The notes beneath the pieces are model-generated. The model saw nothing but the letters and a program-made list of their open reading frames with translations. It was not told where the DNA came from and made no database searches. Both the position numbers and the translations under genes were made by a program. 64,000 nucleotides of DNA from Crocodylus rhombifer (taxonomy: Eukaryota; Chordata; Crocodylia; Crocodylidae), in the NCBI GenBank assembly GCA_038503035.1, contig JAVSML010020794.1:52199-116198 (forward strand). The letters are read 5' to 3'. Of this stretch, positions 22,667 through 34,232 are shown piece by piece. Positions within the stretch are counted from its first letter, which is position 1, and each line of letters opens with the position of its first letter.

Positions 22667-23345
22667 GAAGAACTGCTTGGGTGCCTAAAGGGGGGAGAGC
22701 TTTCATTTGAACTGCTTTCATTGGTCTTTCAGTCAGACAAATGGCACCTGCCTTCTCATAGCACTGACTAAATGCAGCCCATAGCTGATGCTTTTGTGTC
22801 TTGTGCTGGCTGTGGAACTATTTGTGATTGCACAAGGTCATCCCACAGTCAGGCCCATGGCAACAGGCAGGCCTAATGACAGTGGCACTATTACCACATA
22901 ATCTGCCCCTGATTCAATCCAGGAATGAAGAACTGCTTGGGTGCTTAAAGGGGGCACCATGGGCTACTTTCATTTGCCCTTCAGTCAGACAGAGCAAATG
23001 GTACCTGCCTCTTCATAGCACTGACTGACTGACTGCAGGCTGTATCCGCCACTTTTTTTTCCTCATGCTGGCTGCCACACAATTCGCAATTGCACCATTT
23101 GCAATTGTGGGTCATGTCACAGTCAGACTCACAGCAGCAGGTGAAAACGACACTGTCACTGCCTAATCTGCCTTGCTCTGGACTACTTTCACATGCGCTT
23201 AGAGCAACTGGTGCCCACCTGCTCATAGTACTGAGTGCAGCCAGCTCATAACCACCACACTCCCTTGTGCTGTCATGCCAGTCATGATTGCAGTGTCACC
23301 CCATAGTCAGACCCACAAAACTGCTGCAGGCAGCCAGCCCTTACG
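22667..23345. repeat. Triplicated tandem segment
   Basis: Three diverged tandem copies, starting at 22667 and 22927 (both GAAGAACTGCTTGGGTGC) with a third from about 23180. Shared words in order include TTCAGTCAGACA, ATGGYACCTGCC, TCATAGCACTGACT and the later CACAGTCAG, AGGTCATCCC / GGTCATGTC. The first period is 260 bp and the second is shorter because of deletions. Non-coding. Confidence 0.75.
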
Positions 23346-23909
23346 TCACTGTCATTAGTATTACCATATTTCCATTAAAAAAATGAGGTGCCCTGGTCCA
23401 GCCCAATCTGTTGTCCAGCAGCCTAGTACTCAGGACCCTGAGCCATCCTGCTGCCCCTAACTTACCACCTGGGCACTCCTGGCCCTGGCAGTGTCCCTAA
23501 CTCCCAACTCACAGTACCCTGCCCACCATGTGCCATGCTGTTGCCACTTGGGCATTTACTCTTTTTCCAGTTGTACAAGTTAAGCAACCCTCCCTAATGT
23601 TGCAAACAACTGTTCATTTGGCACTGATGACAACAAAGCCAGGAACAAAGCCTGGGACTCTTGCCTGATGATCTCCTGATGTCCACCCACAAAGAAAGAC
23701 AAGAAGGCAGAAACATTTGTTTTTACATAATTAACCTTTACTGATTTATTAAACATAACTTACATAAATAACCAACCAACCATTACAGATTTTTCAAGGT
23801 AAACATTAGCAAGAAGTACTCTTTAACTTTTAAACCTCAGGTAACATGCAAAGAATTTCATTACAAGACCTTTTTTTACAAACACAGAGTAACCATAGGC
23901 TTTTTTTAT
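23346..23909. other. FEZ1 intron, no recognised element
   Basis: Nothing could be identified. The right part is A/T-rich (about 23710-23900). Confidence 0.5.
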
Positions 23910-24412
23910 TAGGGTTGTGTGAAGCTTTGGTCCCTGATTCAGTTTGGTGGAGATTTGTCCCAATTCAGTGGGCAAATCTCCAAATCTGAATCGAATCGGA
24001 GGGCCTTTTAATCTCTCCAAATCGAATTGTCCAATAGAAACAGCTTTAAATGTTTTTTCTGCATTCCTGTAGGTAGCGGTGGCTCATGAATATTGCAATG
24101 CTGGGGTACATGGAGTGCACCACAGGAGCATTGGGGGGGGTGTCCCCAGCACACTCGGCAGCAGACCCGGAAGTAGACCAGAAGCACTTCTGGTCCACTT
24201 CTGGGTCTGCCAGGGAGGGGCGCGCTGGGGGCCCCCTCTGCTCCCCCCGGCTCAGTGACTGGTGCCTCTTGAGTCGGGGGGGGCCACTCGGGGTCCCCCT
24301 GTGGCTGATCACTGAGCTGGGGAGGCACAGGGAGGGGGGCCCTAGCATGCATCAGTGGAGCTGGAAGTAGACCGGAATTATTTCCAGCTGTGTTTATGTC
24401 TGAATCGCTAAT
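23910..24412. mobile_element. Non-autonomous hAT-like element, right end lost
   Basis: Starts TAGGGTTGTGTGAAGCTTTG and has the same internal order as the complete elements at 25622-26372 and 28972-29781. That order is an A/T part with AATCGAATCGG words, then GCATTGGGG..GTCCCCAGCA, then GACCAGAAGCACTTCTGGTC, then a GC-rich centre. The sequence passes directly into a minus-strand CR1 at 24413, so the right terminus is missing. Confidence 0.75.
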
Positions 24413-24960
24413 TCTCTTAATGTTGAGCCTGAACTGGTCTTCCAGGAGTTTGTGGTCATTACTCCTGGTTTTCCCCTTGGGTACCCTACTGAACAGTTGC
24501 TTACCGAGCCCTTGATGTGCTCCCCTAGTGTAGCGGTAAGCTGCTACCAGATCCCCTGTTAGGTTTCTTTTCTTCAGGCTGAAGAGTCTCAGATCTCTAT
24601 TGTGAAATAGTCTTCCTTGGGATCTGCCTCGAGCTTCCATTGTTTATAAGCCTCTTTCTTCTTTCTTAAGAGGACCGTGATTTCCTGTGTAGCCAAGAGG
24701 GCTTCCCAGCTCTTCTGAGACGTGGGTGGGGGAACATGCTCAGCTGTAATACTCCTGGCTACCTCCTGGACAGAGGCAAGCTGAGTGGAGCTTGTGTGCA
24801 CTTTCGGGGGGAGGGGGGATCCGCTTATGAATAGGAGGCTTGTTTATGCACTTAAGGACATGGTCCTTAATTAATGCAAGTGTCTCCTGCAGATCCACAC
24901 AACACTGCATGGCCAGTTCAAGAAACTGCTTTTTTGTCATCTAGGAGATGCTTCTTGAAT
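24413..24960 (-). pseudogene. CR1/L2-like LINE fragment
   Basis: Minus strand. The right part (24640-24960) has the linker between endonuclease and RT (ATQEITVLLRKKKEAYKQWK). The left part (24413-24640) has LRLFSLKKRNLTGDLVAAYR and FSRVPKGKTRSNDHKLLEDQ from the C-terminal end of ORF2. The whole RT catalytic core is deleted between them. Confidence 0.75.
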
Positions 24961-24979
24961 TATGTGGTGTTGTCCACTA

Positions 24980-25440
24980 GGGCTGTGTAAAATTTTGCCA
25001 GCTGTTTCATTTCAACACTGTTTCGACTTGCTTCAAGCTCGAAACAGTGAAATCGAAATGAAATGAAGAGCTTCAAAACAGCCTCAAAACAAAAGGGCAG
25101 TTGAAATGTTTTGAAAGTCTCAAAACGTGGGTTTTGAAGCTGGAGCTGGGCTTGCTGGTAGAGAAACAGAAAGTAAGGAGAGGGAGGAGGAGGAAGGACT
25201 GCTCTGACATTGACTGTGTAGCTGGCCAGTGACTATGATCCTCCCTGAGGTCTCTTCCAATTCCAGTGCTCTGGGGGAGGGATGGAAACACAGCATAAAA
25301 AGCAGCATTGTTTGAACTACCCTGCTTTCTGCCTTGGGGTCAGTTACTGAGCTATCTTCCAGAAGCTTAGGAGCATTAGAAAACAAAGGCTGCTATTACC
25401 ATTTATTTGATTTCTTACTTGCTAGCCTAGCGAGTGAGAT
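24980..25440. mobile_element. hAT-like element fragment
   Basis: Starts TAGGGCTGTGTAAAATTTTG and has the subterminal palindromic words GAAACAGTGAAATCGAAATG and TTTCGACTTGCTTCAAGC, as at 7083-7273 in inverse. The remaining part is non-coding and the right border is uncertain. Confidence 0.5.
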
Positions 25441-25621
25441 TCCTCAAATACTGTTGCTTTCTTTTTAGACCTTTTTATTTTATTATTATATCCATTGATT
25501 TATTCTTTTCAATTTCATAATTATATTTGATATTATACTATAGAATTTATATAGGAAGGCACATACATTTATATATTTTTATACGTTTATATCTTGCAGC
25601 ATATTATAATATAGGATTTAT

Positions 25622-26372
25622 TAGGGGCATGTGAAGTGGGCCCTATTTGATTTGGAATCGGATTCAGCTCGAATCAGGGACAGTGATTCGATCCATTGAT
25701 TTGATTGATCTGATGATCCAATGCCGATTTGGCAAATCAGCAATTCAGGCACAGGCACAGCTTGAAAAGTTTTTTCTACGTACCTTGAGGTAGCAGTGCA
25801 GTTCATGACTGCTGTGGTGCTGGGCAGATGGAGCGTCCCACAGCAGCATGGGGGGCTCTCCAGCATGCTCAGAAGCAAACCCGGAAGTACTTCTGGTGCA
25901 CTTCTGGGTCTGCCAGGGAGAGTGTAACCCCTCTGCCCAGTGCCCTCCCAGCCCAGTGACTGGCCACAGGAAGACCCTGGTTCTCCCCCACATCCAGGAG
26001 GAACCAGTGACTGAACCAGGAGGACATGGGGGAGGGGGGCAGCACCCTCCCCAGATGGACCAGAAGCACTTCCAGGTCAGTTCCAGGTCTGCAGCTGAGC
26101 ATGCTTGGGAGCTCCCATGCTTCTGTGGGACACTGTATCTACCCCAGCACTGCAGCATTCAGAGCCGCTGCTACCTAGAGGTATGTAGTAAACATTTAAA
26201 GCTGCATCTGTGTCTGAATCACCAAATCACTTTGAATTGATTTGGAGGGTTCCAAATTGATTCGGACAGATTAAAGGGTTCTCCGATTCGATTTGGATTC
26301 AGAGATTTGGCCACCAAATCAGGCCAAATCTCTGCCAAATCGATTCAGGGACTGAAGCTTCACACAGCCCTA
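25622..26372. mobile_element. Complete non-autonomous hAT-like element
   Basis: 751 bp from TAGGGGCATGTGAAG to CTTCACACAGCCCTA. The flanking octamers GGATTTAT (25614-25621) and GAGTTTAT (26373-26380) agree at six positions, consistent with a decayed 8-bp hAT target duplication. No coding capacity. Confidence 0.7.
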
Positions 26373-27807
26373 GAGTTTATATCCGAAGGCACATACTTTT
26401 ATATATTTTTTATAAAAACAAGACACTATGAAACACACCATGAAGCGTGGTGGAAAGGCAGCTGGCAAGCCTTCAGGGAGGAGCAGAAGAAGGCGTAGAG
26501 GGAGGGCTGTAATTCCCTCCCCCCCAACTGAGATGCAGCCTCTTTCCTACAACTAGGAGGGATCAGGCTTCCAGAAACAGCAAGGAGAGGGGAGCAGTGC
26601 CAATGCCTGTGCCTGAGTCTGCATCCCCTCCAAGAGCACCAGCCATAACCCCCCACAACCACCACCATGACAACAAGCAGCAGCACCAGCACAAGCATGA
26701 CAGTCTCCTCCACCCTCATGTCACTTCCCATGCTGATCCTTCCAGTGCCAGAGGAAGAGCTGGAGCTGGATCTGAGTGCCCTAGCAAGGGAAATTCTGGG
26801 AAAGGAGGGGGAATCATCTCAGTTTGTGCTCCACACCCCTCAAGTTTTTGCTAGGGTCAGGTCTCCTTCCCCAGAAGGCACTTCAGAGGAGGCTGAGGTA
26901 GAGGTCGAAGAGGCAAGTGGCTCACCTGAGTCCGCTACTCCTGTTGCTGTGCCTCTGCCTGATGAGGAGGGGAAAATTGTGGCATCCACACATGCACCCA
27001 CACCCCAGAAGTGAGTGGACAGTGTGGTCGGGGATTATTTTGAGCTGGCAGGTGATCCCACATATGCTATCTACCTGTACTGCTGAGCCTAAACCATCTG
27101 GGGCAAGGGAACAAAACACACGAGCACCATGGGAATGCTGATGCATCTCTGCAGGTACCACCTGCTTGCTTTTGCTCCTCCTCATCCTGGCACCAACAGG
27201 AGCATACCCAAAGGAAGGTCCCCCTCTCTCTCCAAAGCCCCCATCCCTCCAAAGCAGAGGCTGGCTACCCTGGAACAGTGTGGGAAAGGCAGACCAAAAG
27301 GGGGTCATGTTGCAAAGGTGATCAAGATTATCCAGAGCACTGGGGAGATGCTTGTTGTGGCTGGCCAGCCCTTCTCCTTAGTTGAGCAGCCAGGGTTCAG
27401 GCAGCTCATTGTGCTCATGGCCTCATCATACGAAGTGCCTGCATACACCACCTTTAGCAATACAGTGGTGCCCTCCCTGTATGAGGTATGCAGGGAGTAC
27501 TTGAGGGAGGAGCTGCTCAAGGCAGGTCCGCAGGTGGCCTTACACTTCACATCAGACATCTGGAGCAGCTGGGGTGGAGATCACACCTACTGCTTCCTCA
27601 CAGGGCACTGGTTTGACCAGTCAGGCTGTTGGTGGTCTTTCCTTCAAGCTGAGGTGATGGATGAGTTCCACACAACAACAGAGATCATGGGGGCCATGCA
27701 GGGGTGGCTCATTGGGCAGGGCGAGCTCACCTGCAGGTTCATGGTCACCGAGACTGGGGCCAATATAGTCAAAGTGGTCAGTGATGCCAACTTTGTTGGT
27801 GTGACAC

Positions 27808-28775
27808 TGTAACAGGAGGGGCATCCTAGGGTCACCGTGCTCTCCTCTAGCGCCCCTTACTGTGTCCAGTTTGTCTACAAAGCACACTTAATTCTCGCCC
27901 ACCACGTCTTTGATGTCAAATGTATATTGTAAGGAGGCTGCCTCTTCATCTCCCTGGACATGGTTTTCCTCCTGTACATTAGCCCTGTTTTGCTAATAGG
28001 TATTTCTGCGCACCCCAGCCTTATGGGCTATGCGTGGCTCCAACCACCCCATACCATGCCCCAAGCCTCACTGATGTACTGGACATTGTTCGGTCTTAGA
28101 CTCTCTTTGATGATCAGGCTCTCCGCAGCCCGCATCTCGCACCACGCCTCACCGGGCGCTCCACAGCCCGTGTCTCGCACCGTGCCACGCCTCACCGGGC
28201 GCTCGGGCTCTCCGCAGCCCGTGTCTCGCANNNNNNNNNNGCCACGCCTCACCGGGCGCTCGGGCTCTCCGCAGCCCGTGTCTCGCAACCATGCTTCTCT
28301 GGGCACTTGTAGAATCATGGCCCCCTTGTCTGGGGCTTCTTGCTGCCCCCTTGTCTGGGGCTAGGGTTCCCACTCTGCCATGGGTCCCCTTATGAGGCCT
28401 TCTACTTCCCCTTACAGCCTTTCCCAAGCCACCGGTAGTAAACAGTAAACACAAAACTCTAGCCCCTAGGCTATAACATAAATTTCTGCCAATCAGCTAC
28501 AACATCACTTGAGCCACCCCCAAGGGTGCTCCATCCTTCACCCATACCAACTGCTCATGCTTTTTGGCCTCTTCTCTTTTCTTGCTCCGGCAGAGTTCCT
28601 TTGCCTTTGGCTGCCAGCAGGGAACTGCCTGCCTGGTCTCAGCCTGGGAGTTATATAAGAACCAGGCCCTGCCCCTTCCGGTCAGCTGACTGTTAACAGG
28701 TGTGGGGTGCTGGCTCTCTCCGGTTGCCCTAGCAACCTGCACCTGGGCTTCTTCATTACTGCTGCACAAGTAGCA
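27808..28775 (+). mobile_element. Solo LTR-like insertion with internal VNTR
   Basis: 968 bp bounded by TGTAACAGG and ...AGTAGCA, with GACAC (27803-27807) and GGCAC (28776-28780) as a 4-of-5 target duplication inside the hAT transposase. A TATATAAG box at 28652 lies about 120 bp before the right end, as expected for a promoter in a plus-oriented LTR. No polyadenylation signal was seen, and no internal retroviral genes are attached. It could also be another kind of element. Confidence 0.5.
28116..28290. repeat. VNTR of about 52 bp containing an assembly gap
   Basis: At least three tandem copies of CTCCGCAGCCCGTGTCTCGC followed by ACCGTGCCACGCCTCACCGG and GCGCTCGGG. Ten N at 28231-28240 sit exactly where one unit joins the next, so the true number of units is unknown. 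Confidence 0.85.
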
Positions 28776-28971
28776 GGCACCTCAGTGTCCTGCTGCAGGC
28801 ACAGAAGTGTTACCTCATCATCAGGGATGCCTTAGAGGGGGACAGAGCTGCTGGTGACAACACCAGCACTACCAGCAAGTTCACTTAAAAATCCAAGAAG
28901 GTGACAGGTTACTTCCATCAAGATGCTGTGGGACAAACAAGCAGAGCTGATCATCCCAAAGCACAAAATCA

Positions 28972-29781
28972 TAGGGCTGTGCAAAACTTCAGTCCCTGAT
29001 TTGATTTGGGTTAGATTTGGCCTGATTCAGTGGCTGAATCTTCAAATCTGAATTGAATCAGACCCATCGAATCGGAACCCTCCAAATCAATTCAGAGAGA
29101 TTCAAAAAGATTCAGAGATTTGGACATACAGACAGCTTTAGATGTTTTTTCTACATACCTCTAAGTAGCAGGGGCTAATGAGTGCTGTGATGCTGGGGCG
29201 CATGGAGTGTCCCACAGAAGCATGGGGGGAATCCCCAGCATGCTTAGCAGCAGACCCAGAAGTGGACCAGAAGCACTTACGGTCCACTTCTGAGTCTGCT
29301 GGAGATCACACTGAGGGGCCCCCCTGCACCCCGTCCCAGCTTGGTGACTGATGCCTCCTGGGTCTGGGGGGGGCACCCGGGGTCCCCCTAGGGCCAATTG
29401 CCAAGCTGGGAGGGGTGTGGGGTTGAGGGGGGTGGCCGCTCCCTGGCAGACATGGAGGTGGACTAGAAGTACTTCTGGTCCTCTTCCAGGTTTACCACTA
29501 AGTACATGGAGGGCCCCCCTGCACTCCTCTGGAATGCTCCATGCGCCCCAGCATCTCAGCGTTCACAAACTGCGCGTGCTACCTCAAGGTTTGTAGAAAA
29601 AATGTGTAGAGCTGGGTCTATGTCTGAATAACTGATTCTCTGAATCAGCATTGAATCTTCAGATTCGGATTCAGCTGAATCGAATCAGGGACAGTGTTCC
29701 AAATCAACTAATCGAATGACTATCCCTGATTTGGCCCGAATCCAAATCTGAATTGAATAGGGACTGCCTCACACAGCCCTA
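28972..29781. mobile_element. Complete non-autonomous hAT-like element, 8-bp target duplication
   Basis: 810 bp, TAGGGCTGTGCAAAACTTCA at the left and ...GCCTCACACAGCCCTA at the right, flanked by identical CAAAATCA (28964-28971 and 29782-29789). The 8-bp duplication is the hAT hallmark. Subterminal GAATCGAATC words occur in both halves. It sits in transposase copy 2, whose sequence continues on both sides. Confidence 0.88.
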
Positions 29782-30184
29782 CAAAATCATGCAGGATGTG
29801 GAGACCTTGTGGAACTCCACGTAACTGATGCTTGAGAGGCTGGTGGACAGGTGCAGACAGAGTGAATGCCACCCTCCTCACTCCATCTGCACCTATTTTC
29901 TTTTTTTTCATTTTTTAAAAGTAATTTAATGCCCTTCTCTCAGAGCTGAAAGGGGCACTCTCTGCATCACCAGCCAACAGGGGGAAAACATGTTCCTGCT
30001 GAGCTTCCACGCCAGGACAAACTTGGAGATGTGGGCTGGGGCTGTGGGGAAGGAGGAGACCCCAGGTCCTGGGCATGACCACTAAAACTGCACTGTACCA
30101 GGTTTGAGAGGCCTGCTGGGACTGCAGGCAGTGCAGCAGCTCCAGGAAATGCCAGGATTGAAAGCTGGCAGGCTTCACTGTGAT

Positions 30185-30755
30185 GCAAAAGATTGCGGTT
30201 TGTTTCTTGGAGGCTCGCAAAGTATCACAGACACACATACATTAGATGGCACAAAAGGTGTATTTGCGAATAGGGTCAGAGCAGAGTCAAAAACTCAGAT
30301 TACTCTGAACCCACCAAGGAATTTTTGCAGGCTGTATTTATCTTTTTCCTCCTGGGCAGGTGCGCAGAAACAGGAACTCTTACAGCTCATTTCCGTTTCA
30401 TACAAACATACATGTGGTTACATCACTACATCCATCGCATGTACATTATAATTAACTACTTAAGTATGCAGGGCGGAGAGGTAAATATGCATCAGCTAAT
30501 TGAGCATGCTCAGAGACTATTATAGGTCACCAAGAGTTTAACCCCCCCCCCCTTTCAAGGACACAGTCAGTTGAATTCCAGCTTCTGTAATCTGCATGAG
30601 AAAGGCTAGGGAGAAGCTGGGGGAGAGTCTGCGATTTAGTATGAGAAGAGCTGTGGCAAGGCTGGGCAAGGAGAAAAGTCCTTGGCAGTGTTTCTTTCTT
30701 ATCAGGTGCAAGATGCAAGCTGTGCATTTCTAACAATACTCCATTTCTAACAACT
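30185..30755 (-). mobile_element. LTR-like block, minus orientation
   Basis: Read on the minus strand it would start TGTTAGAAATGGAG near 30755 and end near 30185 at GCATCACA, beside the 3' end of hAT copy 2. Its length, TG/CA ends and lack of coding sequence suggest a solo LTR. No target duplication or clear polyadenylation signal was found, so this is tentative. Confidence 0.35.
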
Positions 30756-33700
30756 GGATAAGCAGGGGCTACAGTATCGCATACAGAATATAGTAGAATA
30801 CAAAGTAGGAATAGGGCAGAAATATAGAATAAAGTAAGGAAAGCTTGTTTATGTCGTTTCTGCAGGTTGTCTGCTTATATTTATTTATCTGTACAGGTAT
30901 TTAAGTACTTACCTAGTTACCTATTTAGTTATTTTATAAATACTGCGGAAAAATGAGAAAGGGCTGCTTTCAATTTTTATAACATGTTTTTACTTCTTTT
31001 TTGAACAATATTATTACTTGACAACACTTTTAATGCTATATCCAAGTATATATGCCAATAATATTTTAAATTTGAATAAATAAAATAATGAATTTTAAAA
31101 AATAATTTAATAAATAATATTTTACATTTTAAAATTGTAATGCTGTATGCCAATAATAGTTTCAGGAAGCAAATGAAGGTTTCAGTTTATTTCTGGATGT
31201 GCTACCCTACAGAGCTGCATGTAGAGCCACGTGCATCTGGGCTGGTATCCATAGCATCACAGCACAACTGCTGCAGAGGTCTCCATGAAAACTAGGTCAG
31301 GACATGATGTTGGGGGCTCCTGGGAAATGTAGTCCTTAAATAGAAAAAAGAAAATGGAGGAGAAGCCACTAATTCCCCGCCCCCCATGCATACTGTCCTC
31401 TACTACCCCGTGGCAGTGGTTCACCACCAAGTATGTATGTTTCCTGCCCCTGCGCTTCTCCCCCCGCGCTTCTCCCCCCGCACCTAGCACCATGGTGGAG
31501 AATGAGAAGCGCAGCAGCAGCAGCAAGTGGTAGGTTTGCAACTGCGGGGGTGTGGCACCTCTTCTTAGTACTTTAATATTTTGGGGTAACTTTCCTATTT
31601 CTTATAATTGCATTCCAGAAACATGATGACTTGTGCAAGCTGACACTGCATGCCAGCCCCAGCTCTGGGATATGCAGCATCCTAGGTCATATATAGGTAA
31701 TGTCAGAAATATGCCACCAACTTTGTAGCCTATAGGGAGAAGGTGAAGAAGGTGGTTTTGGGACTATGGGCGAAAACCCATTCTCTTCTTCTGTCTTCCC
31801 ATGCAGACAATGTATAAGATCAGAAATCAAAGAGGAGAATACTGAATGAATGAATGAATGAATGAATGAGAAAATTAGAAGAAATAGAAGAGCAGAGAAA
31901 TGAATTAATAAGAATGATGAATGAATAAGCAAGTAGAATAGAGATAGATATGTAGAGATAAGATACAGTAGACATAGAAATATATGTAGACATGTAGAGA
32001 TAGGAATATAAAAGTAGAGACAGAATAGAATAGAAGTAGAAATAGATACGTAAGTAGATTTGGAAGTAGATAAATGTAAATAGTGTATAAATAATATACA
32101 CAATATTTGTTAGTTATTTCATTACTTCCTTAAAAATTTAATTTCACTGCACTTATTTTTTAATTTTATTTAATGATTTGTAAGGGGGAAAATGAAAATC
32201 TATATTACATTTCTTTACTTTTGATAATGTCAGTTTATTATTATATTTTAAAACATTTTCTACTCATGTGTGTGTGTGTGTGTGTGTATAGATATAATGA
32301 CTTTGGTTGTTTTTTATGATAAGAAATCATGCAATTAGAACATTATTTTAAAGTTGAAATAAAGATTTAAAATCCATACTGTTCCTTCTGGATGTGGCGT
32401 GTTTTCTTTCATAGGCCTATTGGTGTGGGAGTCTATGTGGTTTGCAGGTTGGTCGGGGAGGTAATAACCACAGCTTAGCTTGGGGATCCCTGGCGGGAGG
32501 GTGGTTTTCAGGAGTGAGGGGATTAGTGGTTTAAATGTGCCTGCTGCTGTAATTCAGTTCCATAGACAGCAACTGCACACCAAGCTTAATTCATAGTAAA
32601 GACTGTCACATACAAACATTGATGCAATGACTTCAACTTTTTACGTTTTAATAAACCTATTTAATTTAATGTGTACAAGCTCCCCTAGATAATTAATCAA
32701 ATGGAACCAGATTTACTTCTGCATGGGTAATCAGACCTCTATTTCTTAAAGTACTGTGGTAACAAATAGCAATAGCTTGCTGTTGGCCTCAGGAGGAGGA
32801 GTGTCCTGGGATCCATTTTAGGTTCTGAAGGGGGTTGTTCTCAAGTGCGTATCCATCTTTTAAATATCTCCTTCAAAGCACTCAAGTGGTTGAGCTAAAT
32901 GAGGTGCCTTTAAGAATGTATACACTGATGCAATGTATACTATATATAGGCAAAGAACATACTTCCTCCTAATCCCATTCTAAGAACATCCCATTTTAAA
33001 CCATTTATTTGGAACTTTTAAAATGAATAACCTAAGTCAGACAACTAGCATGGATAATTTGTCCGAACTGTTGATGTTTGACAAATTTATTAGCAACTAA
33101 AAATGCTGGAAAGGGTGAAACCACCTTAACTATAATCCATGCTATTTACTTGGGGTTTAATATATATGGAAATGCATGTTTTATCATTATTTATATAGTT
33201 ATATTTAATCACTGAAACAGCCATCTTCTCATTGGAAATTTAAACACAAAAATACTCTGTAGCTAACTTCTGTTTTGGAGAAATCTTGATTTCTTAGACT
33301 AGAAGCTCTTCAAAAAAGGGACTGTCATCTGTGGCTGTATAACTACAACACTCCATAAACCCTGTCTGGGATCCCTAGTGCTATTAGAGCAACAACAACA
33401 CAATAAAATATTGGTCTATTCAAAGACAAGAATGTTGAAAACCTTTCATCAGTGTATAAATAAGCCAAATATCTCACCTCTGGTTCCATCCTCATCTAGC
33501 AAGCAGAAATCAATCCACTGCTGACTGGACTTCAGAGGCACTTTTCATATGTTTTACTTTGAGAACATTGCTTAATTGCTTTGCTGGCAGAGCAAGTGTT
33601 CCAAGGTTGATCTCATAAATATAAAAGCCTTTAATTTGTCTGTACATGCTACAGATATCAGTGATTTTTCTGGCTGTGAACTGGAAAGAATATGTATGCT

Positions 33701-34145
33701 TTGCTATTAATTTTTTCAAAATAGTGTAAAAATAGCATTTTTAAAAATATAATGAGGTTTAGAAAGCTTTGATATGAAAAGATGATAGACCTGCAAGAAA
33801 ACAATTGATACTATTGACTATGCATCACACAAACACACCAGACTGTTTTCTTTCTGTTGGCTTATTTTGTTTTTCCTTCTTACTTTACTAGTTGTTTCTC
33901 CCACATTTCCAGGGAAAAAAAATACTTTGTTATATGAAAGCATGATAAATAATGATCTTCCTTTACACCTTAGAATTTAAGTATATTTGGGTTTTGAAGA
34001 AGTAGTGAAGATCACTTGCAGATACTTCTTAATCGGAAAGAACCTGGATGTTTCATGCAGTAACATCAGTGCTAGGCAGAATCCTCAACTGCGAACATAA
34101 CTTGCTACTGACCAATCAGAATTTGGTTTGGGTTTTTTTCTTCAG
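30756..34145. other. FEZ1 intron, A/T-rich with simple repeats
   Basis: No gene or recognisable transposon apart from simple repeats: (GAAT)n at about 31843-31870, a purine-rich TAGA/GATA-like tract at about 31920-32090, and (TG)n at about 32267-32289. A/T-rich sequence of ordinary intron type follows to the exon at 34146. Confidence 0.6.
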
Positions 34146-34232
34146 ATTCATGAGAAGGAGGAGGAGGAGCTCAATGAGAAGAGTGAAAATGATTCTGGTA
34201 TTAATGAGGAGCCTCTACTTACAGCAGATCAG
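34146..34232 (+). CDS. FEZ1: FEZ1 internal exon (acidic IHEKEEEEL segment)
   Basis: An 87-base exon of 29 codons, phase 0 at both ends. It starts IHEKEEEELNEKSENDSG and ends EEPLLTADQ, with a TTCAG acceptor and a GTACCT donor. This is the highly acidic linker of FEZ1 that precedes the conserved IEEIEEMM segment. It has no stop and reads straight from the exon at 9454-9553 into the one at 59270. The exon sits alone in more than 49 kb of repeat-rich intron. The following intron, 25,037 bp, contains the Polinton. Its identity rests on recall of the FEZ1 protein; the splice borders and reading frame are seen directly. Confidence 0.93.

Larger units (their letters stand above)
26600..29880 (+). 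pseudogene. hAT transposase, copy 2
   Basis: In order: an acidic/Pro-rich N-terminal frame to about 27013 (EEELELDLSALAREILGKEG); a decayed BED zinc finger (VVGDYFELAGDPTYAIYLYC, about 27020-27085); a linker AKVIKIIQSTGEMLVVAGQP; TSDIWSSWGGDHTYCFLTGH with the first catalytic Asp (about 27550-27610); and MVTETGANIVKVVSDANFVG. Copy 1 has TDNGAN where this copy has TETGAN, so the second Asp is Glu here. After the LTR block it resumes LIIRDALEGDRAA at about 28820, and after the MITE as a short stretch to about 29880. Non-functional. Confidence 0.82.
26425..30120 (+). mobile_element. hAT DNA transposon copy 2, with two insertions
   Basis: Plus-strand copy of the family at 14000-16930. An LTR-like block (27808-28775) and a MITE (28972-29781) interrupt it. 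The transposase resumes after each, and the 3' non-coding region (about 29930-30120) matches copy 1. Termini were not resolved. Confidence 0.8.

Noticed and set aside
22667..23345. CRISPR-like or satellite array
   Set aside because: Only three long diverged units without spacers, and a vertebrate context; a tandem duplication is the simpler reading.
31491..31545. ATG in good context (CACCATGG) followed by a Ser-rich short peptide
   Set aside because: Stops after about a dozen codons and has no donor site or homology that I can see.
31687..32103. Hydrophobic minus-strand frames of 138 and 93 codons
   Set aside because: They are read through GAAT/GATA-type simple repeats; the apparent membrane-like peptide is a repeat artefact.
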